The notes under the pieces: model-generated
The model's database searches: none
The model's input: the letters and a program-made list of their open reading frames with translations, nothing else
Told to the model about the DNA's origin: nothing
Shown: positions 32,777-44,090 of the stretch, one piece after another
Position numbering within the stretch: the first letter of the stretch is position 1
Layout of the letters: every line of letters begins with the position of its first letter
Position numbers and translations under genes: made by a program
Assembly (NCBI GenBank): GCA_021234155.1
Contig: JAJEKV010000005.1
Location: 2,183,294 to 2,247,293 of the forward strand
Direction of reading: 5' to 3'
From: Isoetes taiwanensis
Taxonomy: Eukaryota; Streptophyta; Lycopodiopsida; Isoetales; Isoetaceae
DNA length: 64,000 nucleotides

Positions 32777-35700
32777 ATGGCGACGGCCCTCATGAGAAGC
32801 TATCCCTGGAACAGTAATATTGGAGCCGGAAGAAGCTTTATCTCTGCACCTGTATTCACTAAAAACGGTACAACGTTTCCCTTAATCTCTTTATTGATTA
32901 ATTTTGTACAATGTTGATGATGCTTATAGCCTATATACAATGTAACTTGTTTCATCCGTCGGTTGATGCCTTTGTTTCCTTAATTTATCCGAGAAAACTG
33001 ACCGCCCTCAAACTTAGCTCTAAAAGATAAGATTGAATGATATAAGACTAAGGCAAGAGATGTTCTAATTGAAGCTAATTTTTATCATCATTTTATTAGT
33101 GCGTAAATTCCCATGCCAAGTTAATGTTCAGTTTGACATGGACTATGGATATGTGGAGTAGCCTAATTTTATGCAGGGTTTTTTGTTCCAGATTTTCCTG
33201 GCAAAAATTCAGAATCTAGAAATACTGTACCTCTTGTCTTCCAAGCATCTAATAAGAAGAAAACTATCTTGAAAGATATGACCTACAATGAACTTGAGGT
33301 ATGTGCATCTAGACTGAGTTTTAACAGTCTCTGATGTCCTTTTGTTTTAATACGAACATTTATGCCCTTTCTTTGTAGATTCGTACTATGATATATAGTG
33401 CTTAATTTAAAATTTGATACCATTTTAATTAATTTTTCTTAGGCATGGGTCGTCTCTTTGGGCAATAAAAAGGGCCGAGCAGCAGTACTGTGGAAATGGC
33501 TATATGGAAATGGACGCTGGGCTCAGAATGTTGATGACATGGAAGGTCTGTCCCTATTCCCGCGGGCATACTTTATGTCCATTGCTACTTGGAAAACAAC
33601 AAAAAGTAGCAATCATGTATTTCCTGGTACTACATTGGAATCTTCATTATAAAGCTTTAATGAGTATATTGGGTCTGCGAAGAAAGATATTGGTTCTATG
33701 CAAACCGTGTAAGGAGTATCTAGAAGACTTTTAGTCTGATGAGGCTGATTTACCAAGATTTCTTATACATTTCAAACATTTTTTCTATGATTTCAGAATT
33801 TTAAACTGTTCTATAGCCTTCTGGGTTCACAAGTTGCAGAAACTAATTTTTGTATGTGAGTGCGAAAAGAAGCCATGTAAACTTGCTTGATCCATATTGC
33901 AGGAGTTGGTTGATGTTCTGCTGAGACAAATAATATTAAGATGTTAAAAAATTCCAGCTACACATATCTGAGTTGGAGGCTTGATATCTTTCTTCATATA
34001 AAATTTTACCTCTTCGCTTGTCTACATTCCATGCTGATATAAGACATAAAATTGGACAGGAATTTCTGAAGAATTTAGGACTATGCTCAGAGAGAATGTA
34101 GAGTTCGGTGCTTTATCTCTTGATCATATATACAATGCGGATGACGGGACACGTAAGGTGGTTTATCAAATAACTTACTTGTTTAGTCATAGTCGAATAG
34201 CTTTTGCTTTATGTGGATAGATGACATTCTGTTGTTTATGGGCCAACTTCCATCTGGACAGGCAGATTATTTTTTCTTTAGGTGAGGTTGGAAGTGTAGA
34301 AACAGTAGTTATCCCATGCGCTGGTGGTCGCACAACAGTTTGTGTATCAAGTCAAGTTGGATGTGCAATGAACTGCCAATTTTGTTTTACTGGCAGGTAT
34401 CTGTGATAAAATGTTAAGAGCTATTTTATTCTTTCAAGATTTTGTTTGTATGTTGAGTGTGTTATGGTTGCATCATGTAGGATGGGTCTTAGGCAACATC
34501 TAAGTACAGCTCAGATTGTTGAGCAGGTAGTAGTGGCATGCCGTCTGTTTAGCAAAGAGCTTGGACCAATCACCAATGTTGTCTTTATGGTAGGTCCAGA
34601 TTTCTTCACGTTAGACCTCAGAATAGTTTGGGACTGCTCCACTACTTTTTCTGTACAGGGCATGGGGGAGCCTTTGCACAACTTTGAAAATGTTATTCGT
34701 GCAGCAAATATTATGGTAGATGATCATGGTCTACATTTAAGCCCCCACAAGGTATGCATATCAACCAGTGGGCTCGTGCCTGAGTTGCGGCGTTTTCTTC
34801 GAGAGTCGGTTTGTGTGCTGGCTGTGAGTCTTAATGCAACTACAGATGAGGTATTTATATTTTATATGCATTTTTAGGTTATTTTTCTTTGAAAATCACC
34901 TGACAATCCTATGCATAGGTTCGAGATTGGATTATGCCTATCAACCGCAAATACAATTTGCATATGTTACTCACTGCTTTAAAGGAGGAGCTAGAACAGA
35001 GAAAGAAATCGCATGTATTTTTTGAGTACATACTATTATCTGGGGTGAATGACAGGTGCATTTTCTTTAATTTTGCTGTGCTCCATTACCATTTTGCATT
35101 TCTGTTATGTTACTTAATTAGAACTTTGAGATAAAAAGTGCATTGTTCCATTAGCTTGCTTTTTTATCCCCATGGTACTTGTAGACTTTCAGGTCTTTTT
35201 TCCCATCCCATGTTCTTTCTCTATCATTTGCTCCTGATGCAACTACTTTTATCCAGTTTTTAAAAAGGCTGTATGGACCACCGTCCTGTCATGCATTATT
35301 GCATTTCTTCCATCCCTCCATGTAGGTTCTAATATCCATTGAAGACAGTAAATGGCAATACAATAGGTTCCCTCGCTATCGTATTGGAACTTTCCATCTC
35401 AATCCTCATGTTTGATAGCGTCACGGGCATTGTAGCATTCGAAAGATTAGTTTAGGTACAGATATTTCATTTCAGAGAATTTAGATCATCATTAACTATC
35501 AGTTTGTATCCAAATTTCTTGGTTGTTTCAAGCCCTTGCATTTCAACAATTCTTCTCACTGCATATGGTTTGTTATATCTATGAGACATATCTTTATGCT
35601 GTTTGATAGATGCTGTGTTTTTACAGCTTGGAGGATGCAGTGCGCCTGGTAAATCTGGTGAATGGGATACCGTGTAAAATCAACCTGCTCTCTTTCAACC

Positions 35701-35909
35701 CACATAAAGGATCAATCTTTGTACCTAGCTCAGAGGAAAGGATGAGCGCTTTTAGAGAAGTCCTGGTTAATGCGGGACTATTGGTTTTCATTAGAAAGAG
35801 TAGGGGTGATGATCAAATGGCAGCATGTGGACAGCTTGGAAATTTGGGTGCTGACGAAGCACCTCCTAGGTTACGGCTGTCCAAAAGTGCTATGATCAAA
35901 TTAAATTAA
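32777..35909 (+). CDS. RlmN/Cfr-family radical SAM rRNA methyltransferase, nine exons
   Basis: Exons 32777-32867, 33192-33298, 33443-33545, 34060-34157, 34266-34396, 34481-34589, 34659-34850, 34919-35055 and 35627-35909 join in phase through GT-AG introns to 416 residues with no stop. RlmN proteins place a C2 methyl on adenine of 23S rRNA and some tRNAs using S-adenosylmethionine and a 4Fe-4S cluster. The cluster motif C-x3-C-x2-C is GCAMNCQFC. The resolving Cys lie in [10 protein letters not shown] and in [10 protein letters not shown] near the C-terminus, as in bacterial RlmN. GMGEPLHN and [10 protein letters not shown] are also typical. The first ~45 residues are basic and Ser/Ala-rich, like a plastid or mitochondrial transit peptide, so action on organelle ribosomes is inferred. 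This is the one gene in the window that looks functional, and it is flanked by repeats on both sides. Confidence 0.93.
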
Positions 35910-36300
35910 GCACCTATCTTAGTAACTTTGTACTGGTTGCTAAGAAATGCATTGATCAAGTTGTCCTTTGCATGGTTGCATTGGGTTCCTCATAGATGAT
36001 AATGCAGACAAAAAGTAAACAAATTGCAAATAGAGAGCTGCATTAACTGCGATATTGGCAGCTGGAGTATTTGGGACATCGGGTTACAAAATCTTAAAAC
36101 TAGTATTTCATCTCCTTCATTTCTTCTTTAAATCTCTCCATTCTACAATCTGAGTGTGGCTCCAGACATAGCATAACATTTACTAGAACATTGACTAGAA
36201 TTATTGACTAGTATCATGGTCTATACTGTAGCACACCAAAAATAGTGAAACATGAGCTATATGTAGACCAACTAGATACAGTGAAACATTAGCTGTATAT
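35910..36300. other. RlmN 3' flank
   Basis: Presumed 3' UTR and spacer. No clear AATAAA was noted, and nothing else is recognised before the LINE remnant. Confidence 0.4.
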
Positions 36301-37960
36301 AGACCAATTAGGGAGGCTCTCATGATGGCGCTTAGGGTTTCAACCCCGCTCTTTTGCTCATAGCTCTGGATTTTGGCGCCGGATTTGGGTGTTTTTAGGC
36401 TCATTAAAAAGCTTGTTGCACGATCTTTCCGTCGTGGTGAATAATAAGAGGAAAGAATTTGTGTCCTATCTCTAGCAATTGCAAGCCAAACAAGACTCCA
36501 TGGATGTCTAGCTCCTGTCAGACGAAATCTTTTATGAGGTTCAGGAGTGCAGGGCAACTTTTGAGCGTTTTGGGGCTCCAGTTAGCCATGAAGATCATTG
36601 ATGATGGTTTGCTTCACTGGCCCTTTCTTGGATCTGATACACGTGGGATCTTGGCCATCTAGGCACCTTCACAAGCTCGGGCTTCCTGCTTATCAATCTA
36701 TCAAGCTTGTGACAAAAGATCAACGTTGCTTTCTTTTGATGTTTGAATCCCCTGAGCTGGCTGCTCAACCCATAGAACGAGGTGTTGATCCTCTTTGGAA
36801 ACACGGATTTCAAGTTCATTTCTGCCATTGCTAATGAGATTGAACTCCATTTGCAACACTCCATAACCAATGGCATCACTAAGATTTGTGTTGCAAGGCC
36901 CATTCATTATGATTTTCCCCAAACAATTGTTATCCAGAGCGGGCCCATGTTCTTTTCGTTTAAGCTATTCTTGTTGAATGGTCCTGAGCTAGCCCTCACA
37001 TTTTCTGAAGCCCCTCTCTTTGCTCAATATCGCAAGGTCACCAGCAGGGTCCCCCATCTGCTCCTCGCCGCTTTATGCTCCTAGATCAACTCCCACTTTA
37101 ATGGATATCTCTCACACCCTTGTGACTGTCCCCCCACTCTTCTAGTTGCAGCTCCCTCACCTCAGTCTCTGATCACCAAATGTTGAGACTGGCTGAGATT
37201 TAGAAACCACAAGAGCAAATTAAAGAGGCTCGTGGATAGTACTTGGAAATTGATTGGCATGGCATCCACTCACCACCAAAACATCCATCGGCTCTTCGTC
37301 AACCACTCCTCTGCATCCTAGCCCTCAGTTCCTACTTCATGTAGCTCTGCTCCTTCCATTGCATTGCACTGTGATCGCTTTGATCCGCTTCAGTGGGCTG
37401 ATTTGGTTGATGAGATTACTGCCATGCTAGATGCCCAGGAGACAACCTCAAGTTCCCTTGGAACACTAGCAGTCTCATTTGAATTAGCCCCATCACAAGG
37501 TATACAGTTAGTTTCATGGAATGTTCAAGGGACCTCCTCCCCCTCAAGCGGAGTCGTATTTCTTTCTACTTATCTAGATTGGATGCTCAGTTTGTATGTC
37601 TCCAAGAGCAGAAGTCTCGCAAATCAAAACTTGCAGATATGATTGATCGAAGGTTTAATGTCCTTATTGCAACAACTGATTCTTCTGCTAGTGCAGGGGT
37701 GGTGATAGCATGGATTCCTTCCTTGCCAGTCATCTTTACTCAGGCTGATCGTTTTGGTCGTTGGGCCCTAATTGTGTGGCAGGAACGGGGGTTAAGTATG
37801 GTCTAATTAGTGCTGCGACATTTCATGGCTTCTTGTTAGGGATCTTAATATGGTGGGAGTGGAGTTTGATCGGTTGGGAGCTACCTCTACGGTGATGTCT
37901 GGTTTTGAATGCCAACAGTGGCTCCGTCTACTCCATGATTGTAACCTCTCGAAGATTCAC
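36300..37960 (+). pseudogene. second LINE remnant (ORF1-like region and endonuclease start)
   Basis: From 37508 the plus strand reads QLVSWNVQGTSS, then, after a frameshift, FVCLQEQKSRKSKL, GVVIAWIPS and DLNMVGVEFDRLG, which is the N-terminal half of an L1-type endonuclease and differs from the LINE at 20.6 kb. Upstream frames (36598-37084; KDQRCFLLMFESPELAAQP, ITKICVARPIHYDFP) look like a LINE ORF1 (DUF4283-like) but are broken. The reverse transcriptase is absent, so the copy was truncated at its 3' side by later rearrangement. Confidence 0.75.
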
Positions 37961-38319
37961 AAGGCACCCAAAATTGAATCAGTATAACTTTTTAACCATG
38001 GTTTGTTAGTGAAAGCCAAGCATTTAAACTGGTACCGGTTTGTGGGCCAAAAAGTTTACAAACCATATCTAGTTATGCAACATAGTTTGTTAATGTGATC
38101 TGAGAGTGTGATAAACAAATATTATTTTTTGACACAATTTAAGTGTATCGTCATTCAACATGGTTCATTTATATAATTTGATCGAATGATATATAAACTT
38201 AGCTTTTTGACATGGTAAACATAGTTGATCCCTACTCCTGCTTAAAGTATATGATGTATAATATTGCTTATTACAATAAGTTTTATGACAAGATGTTTTA
38301 CCCCATCTATCTTCTTTAG
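37961..38319. other. AT-rich spacer, nothing recognised
   Basis: No coding frame, RNA gene or repeat end was seen. Confidence 0.4.
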
Positions 38320-38465
38320 TTTACAATGGTGGTAATACAGCATGTTATTCTTTGCTTTAGATGGTGGTTATACAACATGTTATTCTTTGCTTTACGATGG
38401 TGGTAATACAACGTGTTATTCTTTACTTTACGATGGTGATAATACAACATGTTATTGTACAATAT
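38320..38465. repeat. ~36-bp tandem repeat, four units
   Basis: The unit GATGGTGGTAATACAACATG followed by TTATTCTTTGCTTTAC recurs four times with few changes. The frame 38342-38563 (LLYDGGNTTCYS repeats) is a translation of this array. Confidence 0.85.
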
Positions 38466-40109
38466 ATTTGTTTCATAGGTATGGTTTGTACATATATATG
38501 ATATATGGTATACAATGTAGTGTTTTATATGTATGCTTTATACACATGACATATATTTGGTAGTAAGTTATGTGAACATGTATAGTTTGGGGCATTTAAT
38601 TTATTTACACAATCTCTACAGGACCAAGGAGTCGAACCTTGGAAAATCCAAATCCCTTAGATGATATTGAACTGGGGTCTCTAAATTCATTTGATTTATT
38701 TTCGCACCTGTATGGGATCAATAGAACCGAACCTTGGAAAATCCAAATATGATATTGTACTAAGGTCTCTGGATTCTTTTTTTCTGTGCATAAATCATTG
38801 AAAACCTTGGTATTCCTTGCCAGCTAATTCATCCCTTCATCTAAATTTGAGCAATATTAGTTTTTATAGAAGTACTAGATGCTCTCAGTATATTTTCCAT
38901 TCTAAAACTGGCAAAGGCATGCCATGCCCGCTCTGATCAAACAAGAACAAGGCATTCACCATTTTTCCTGCTAGGTTGGCTCCCACTTGATCCACCACAT
39001 TGCAAGCATAGAAGATAAAAGATGAGCAGAGGATAAGAATATAAAAATAAAAATTCTAAGCATGTATTAGTTCCAGGAAAACATGAATCGAACTTTCCTT
39101 TCTTCTCTAGTCTGAATCCACTCTGCATACTTGGAGTAGATGGGCGACATTGATATAAAGAAGTTTAAAAGCATAAGATTTTAAAACCCAAAAGCATCGC
39201 CTCCATTACCTGTTCCTTCAAGGAGACAACACGATTTTGCTGATGCTTTGATATTATCAAAGCTCTTAGTTGTTATGACTTCGAAAAAGCAGCACCTTTT
39301 GGATCAACAGCATAGTCAGAAGAAAGAGAAAGAAAGAGGGTGGATTCAAGGACTATAGCGGCCAGCACCACTAAGAACCACAATGGGCGCTGGCATCTCC
39401 CTGCAAGTAAACTCTACAGTTTTGAATACTCGTCTAAATCATGTCATTTGCAAAACAGATGTCTGATTCTTCTTTTCGGTAGTTCCCAGTTGTTGTTCTC
39501 TTAAAAAATATTCTGAAATAAAAAGGAAGTGCCATTTATTACTTTGACTAATGGCATGGCATTAAACAATGAATGCTGCTCAATCTTCTTATAGAATGAA
39601 GGCTATTTGCCTGCAAAATCAGAAGTGTAAAATCACATTCAAATTCTTTACCATTCTTGCATAAAAAATGCGAAAGCAGAAATGCATACCCTTGTTAACG
39701 ATAGAATCACAGAGAACAAGCAGAATGAAAGGAAGTTTTCTGGATTTTCTAATACTAGCATCATTGAAAGCAGCATGTAGTAGAGAGAGAATCTGCAAAA
39801 ATAGCTACTCCGTATTGCTCTCAAATGAAAACTAGCATGCATCACAGATCCAGCACCTGATTTAGCATCTTGAACTGTCTGTGTCGCTATCACTGCCCTA
39901 CCGCCGTTCCAAAAGACGAAGAGAAGTAAAACCTAATGTAAAACCTAAAGAAACATTAACTTAACCTAAAAGTCAACCTAAAAGGAAAAATAAAAAATTA
40001 CATACCATTAACATTTTCATCATTTTCTATTGGCCCCAACTTTTCCCCCCAAAAAATCCGGTCCATTAGATTTTTGAAAAATTAACAAATAAACACACAC
40101 ACCCCAACA
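38466..40109. other. spacer with a duplicated 23-bp word, no gene
   Basis: CCGAACCTTGGAAAATCCAAA occurs near 38632 and again near 38724. Minus-strand frames at 38937-39128 and 39648-39893 are hydrophobic and match nothing known. An exon of a lost gene is possible at 39.65-39.9 kb, but I cannot support it. Confidence 0.35.
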
Positions 40110-40459
40110 TTTGGTCCACGGCTGAAAACAACAGTAAAAATAAAATACGTAGTTATATGGGGGTGTGGTTTTCCAAGGATATGCTGTAGTTTTTCTTAAG
40201 GATATGTAGTTTTTTTTTTAAAGAATGGGTGGTTTCTTAAGGAGGTGTAGTCTCTTATTTAAGGATGTGTTATTTTCGCAGGCAGTATGGTTTTTTGAAG
40301 GGATGTTTTTTTTAAGGTGTTGTTTTTTAAGGTAGTGTTTCTTTGAGGTGTGGGTTTTTAAGGTTTTCTAAGAATCCGTGTATGGCCAAGTTGTCCACAT
40401 GCCATTACTGCTACAAAATGGCAGCATACAAGAGTTATATATGCTTGACACACTTCACT

Positions 40460-41310
40460 AGCATTTGACTTCAAACATGCTACCTACGCTCCAACATGCA
40501 AGGTGGCTCCAACATGGCAACTAGGCTTCAATATGCCAAGGTGGCTCAAACATGCCACCTAGACTCCAACATGCCAAGGTGGCTCAAACATGCCAAGGTT
40601 GCTCCAACATGGCACCTAGGCTCTGACATGCCACGGTGGCTCAAACATGCCACCTAGGCTCCAACATGCAAAGGTGACTCAAACATGCCATGCGAGCTCC
40701 AACATGCCACCTAAGCCCAAACATGCTAAGGTGGATCAAACATGCCATGCGGGATCCAACATGCCAAGGTGGCTCAAACATGCCACCTAGGCTCCAACAT
40801 ACCACCTAGGCTCCAACATGCCAAGGTGGCTCCAACATGCCACCTAGGCACAAACATGGCAAGGTAGCTGAAACATGCCACCTAGGCTTCAACGTATGCC
40901 ACGTGGGCTCCAACATGCCACTTAGGCTCCAACGTGCCAAGGTGGCTAAAACATGCCACCTAGGCTCCAATGTGCCACCTAGTCTCCAACATGCCAAGAT
41001 GGCTCAAACATGCCACCTCGGCTCCAACATGCCACCTAGGATCAAACATGCCAAGGTGGCTCAAACATGCCAGCAGGCTCCAACATGCCAAGGTGGCTCA
41101 AACATGCCACGTAGGCTCCAACATGCCACCTAGGCTCCATCATGCCAAGGTGGCTCAAACATGCCACCTAGGCTCAAACATGCCAAGGTGGATCAAACAT
41201 GCCACGCAGGCTCCAACATTCCACCTAGGTTCTAACATGCCAAGGTGGCTCAAACATGCCACGCGGGTTCGAACATGCCACCTAGGCTCAAACATGCCAT
41301 GCAAGAAATA
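40460..41310. repeat. second dense 19-bp tandem array, inverted
   Basis: The plus strand shows the monomers GCCACCTAGGCTCCAACAT and GCCAAGGTGGCTCAAACAT alternating about 45 times by length. This is the reverse complement of the 29.33-30.39 kb array. Open frames over it (40837-41323) are repeat artefacts. Confidence 0.92.
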
Positions 41311-41559
41311 TGATAACCTTTGAAAATTTTGGTAGAGGAGTTTGGCAAGGGATAGAATAGAGGGATCTTGAAGAACTTAAACGCTGACACCCTTCCCCAA
41401 ATCGAACCAGGCCAGGACTTTGCCCAGCTTCCTCACCAGAGGGGAGAGGTCAGACCCCAGGAGACGGACCTCAAAAAGGTTGCGGAGATAGCCTTTCCTG
41501 CCAACGATCCTCCGGGAGGGTAAATACCAATGCCCCGCCTCCAGGAGCTCAGTTTCCCT

Positions 41560-43020
41560 ATCCGACTGTTGAATCCACCGTTCAAGTAACCTGCTTCGAG
41601 TAAATTCAAAAAAATCCAAGATCCGTCTGGAAGAACTTATCAAACCGCGAAGCATCCTGCGATCGACCGTGTAGAAACCCAAGTGTTTTGTCGTTCGATC
41701 AGTACAAAGGCTCCAGAATGGAGATTTGACTTCGCCATGTCATCCGGAATGGTAAATTTACCCTAGGGACCAAGCTATACAGTCATTTTTGGCAACAAAA
41801 GAAACACGAACCTCTACCTGGCAGTATTCCACAGCCACCTCTTAGGCCAATTGACTATCCACAGCCACCTCTTAGGCCAATTGACTACGAATGTGTTGGA
41901 CATGAGCTACCTTGGCACTTCTTGGAGAAAGGGTGGTCTTCCGCCCATGAAACTTGGTCTCGAGGGTAATGTCGATGTTTTGAGTCTATTGGCAGAGTTA
42001 GTTTATAGTTCCAGAGTGGGAGAGTTGCCTATCCGTGGCCAAGGGCTTTCGGGAGAGGACCTTTGGGGCGAACTGCTTCCGGAAGGTTTTAAGTGTTCGT
42101 CTTCTGGCATCAATACCCTCCCTCTACGTGATGACATTGTGCAAGATCTTGGTCGAATCTGACTAGGATATGGCCTCCCAAAACATAAACCACGTGTGTT
42201 GTTGCTAGGTTATTGAAGGGTTTACGTTATGGAGGTTGCGATTTAGTCGGTTGCACTTGGGACATGGTCAAGAAGCTGCAGTTGAAAGCATGAAGCAATA
42301 GGAACTGAAGGAATGGGGTTTGGATCTATTGGCCATCCCGAATGATCCCAAACAATTTTGCTACTGCAAAAGGCGCCCTTGGCTTCTATTTGCCATTATG
42401 GGAGGAGGATAAATCCAAACTCCATTTCGTCAATTCCTATTGCTTCCTGTTTTCAATTGCAGCTTCTCGGCCATGTCCCAAGTGCAACCGACTAAAACTC
42501 GACCTCCAAAACGTAAACCCTTCAATAACCTAGCAACACACAGGGCTTACGTTTCGGAGGCCATATCCTAATCAGATTTGACTAGGATCTTGCACAATGT
42601 CATCACGTAGATGGAGGGTGTTTCATGGGCAGAAGACCACCCTTTCTCCAAGAAGCGCCAAAGTAGCTCATGTCCAATACGTTCCTAGACAATTGGCGTA
42701 AAGAGATGGGTGCAGAATATTGTCATGTAGAGGGTTCGTGTTTCTTTCGTTGCCAAAAATGACCGTATAACTTGGTCCCTAGGGTATGTCACTATTCCGA
42801 ATGACATGGCGAAGTCGAATCTTCATTCCGGAGCCTTTGTACTGCTCGAACAACAAAACACTTGGGTTTCTACATGGTCGAGCGCAGGATGCTTCACGGT
42901 TTGATAAGTTTCCCCAGACGGATCTTGGATTTTTTTGAACCTGCTCGAAGCAAGTTACATGAACGGTGGATTCAACGGTCAAATAGAGAAATCGAGCAGG
43001 TTTGTGCATGATCGAGGTAA
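41560..43020. repeat. ~1.4-kb imperfect palindrome, centre near 42.36 kb
   Basis: The left arm 41.57-42.29 kb reappears inverted in 42.42-43.01 kb. For example CTTGGAGAAAGGGTGGTCTT at 41923 pairs with AAGACCACCCTTTCTCCAAG at 42633, and the segments around AAACCCAAGTGTTTTG (41678) and CAAAACACTTGGGTTT (42854) pair as well. A transcript would form a long duplex. Inside the left arm a 30-bp word (CCACAGCCACCTCTTAGGCC) is tandemly doubled at 41829-41887. Frames on both arms (41377-41682 - and 42779-43009 -) may be one old coding segment seen twice. Confidence 0.82.
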
Positions 43021-43789
43021 GCTATGACTATGGTGTTTGGAATGCAAGGTGTGCATTTCTACAGGCTATTGTGGGCGATTTACATAGGTAAGGTCTCCAT
43101 ACTGCATTATCCTTATGTGATTACCCTGTTTTTTCCAGAATAACATTATGATTTCTAGGATTTTGTGCTCTACATGCATATAATATTGCAAAGGACTCTA
43201 TTCCCTGCTGTGCAAACCCAAGTAGGTGCTTTTTGTCTGCAAAGCAAATTCCAAGAAGGCAGCATTTAGGCGCCCTACCTAAAGTTGCCTTAAAATCTTG
43301 CAAACATCCGATTTGCAAAAGGCCTTTACAGACTGGCAGTTGATCCTTCCTTTTCTTAGAAACGCACTCATTACGTTTTCCCTCCTCCTCCTCCTCCTCC
43401 TCCTTCTTATTCACATATTTACATCTAGACTTACACCATATATGCATATAAATACAAAAATACAGTTCCGTTCAAGATGTAAACGTTTCCCACATATCCA
43501 TCAAGGGTAAAACCCAATCACACATATCCATCAAGGGTAAAACCCAAGCCACAGCACAAGGTAACCTTTATTTGGTTGGAATTATGATCACATATAGCAA
43601 AATAGATGTATAAAGAATATTTCACAATAATTATTTTTCAGTATGGTCAATTTCAAGATGTAACAAATCAGATAGCAATCTTAAGAATGTATAAAGTTTT
43701 CCATTTAATTTTCAAGTAATAATCAGTACAAAATATAGAGTATAAAAGACGAGAGTATACTTGCCATCTTGTATAAAACACATTTGTCT
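43021..43789. repeat. spacer with (CTC)n microsatellite and a 30-bp tandem
   Basis: (CTC)n spans about 43380-43407. ACACATATCCATCAAGGGTA is doubled at about 43491-43551. No gene is recognised. Confidence 0.6.
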
Positions 43790-44090
43790 ACATATCTTAT
43801 TTGTGTCACTGTCAAAATGCAGCTTGTTCCATCTCTTACGGATCCAGCTACTCCAATTCCAAGTTAACGCCAACTCTAACAGCAAAATGGAGACAATTAG
43901 AGGAGAGAACCCGTACCTGCAGCCAATCAATACACAATTAGCATGATAATGGTAAATGTGCAAGGGCCAAAAGGTACATTGGGTCTCTCAGCTCATCGCT
44001 GCTCACCAATTGTATCCTTTTGCCCTGAGGTGGACATTAACAGAAAAGGAAACTGGAATAACAGCATTATAAACTTCCCAATTAATCTCG
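43790..44090 (-). pseudogene. two-exon gene fragment, copy 1 (unknown membrane-like protein)
   Basis: On the minus strand an 18-nt exon GGCAAAAGGATACAATTG is framed by CACCTCAG and a GTGAGC donor. It is followed by an intron of about 95 nt ending TTGGCTGCAG and an exon starting GTACGGGTTCTCTCC, which reads YGFSPLIVSILLLELAL (hydrophobic). A second copy lies at 47.10-47.34 kb with the same exon sequences and more diverged flanks, which supports real splice signals. I do not recognise the protein. It is a fragment, since nothing continues the frame on either side. Confidence 0.45.

Larger units (their letters stand above)
40110..43020. mobile_element. inverted relative of the 6.6-kb TIR element (one end visible)
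   Basis: GGTCCACGGCTGAAAACAAC at about 40112 matches the inverted right end of the 6.6-kb element (GGTCCACACCTAAAAACAAC). Rightwards come the inverted sub-terminal repeats (40.13-40.38 kb), the inverted 19-bp array (40.46-41.31 kb), and a block related to 28.84-29.33 kb. So the element runs left to right from this end. The opposite CTGGGTCC end was not found, and the right limit is set by the palindrome end. Confidence 0.65.

Noticed and set aside
40837-41323. Repetitive Pro/His/Cys protein
   Set aside because: Open frames over the 19-bp array follow from the stop-free monomer. There is no start context, splice site or composition typical of a gene.
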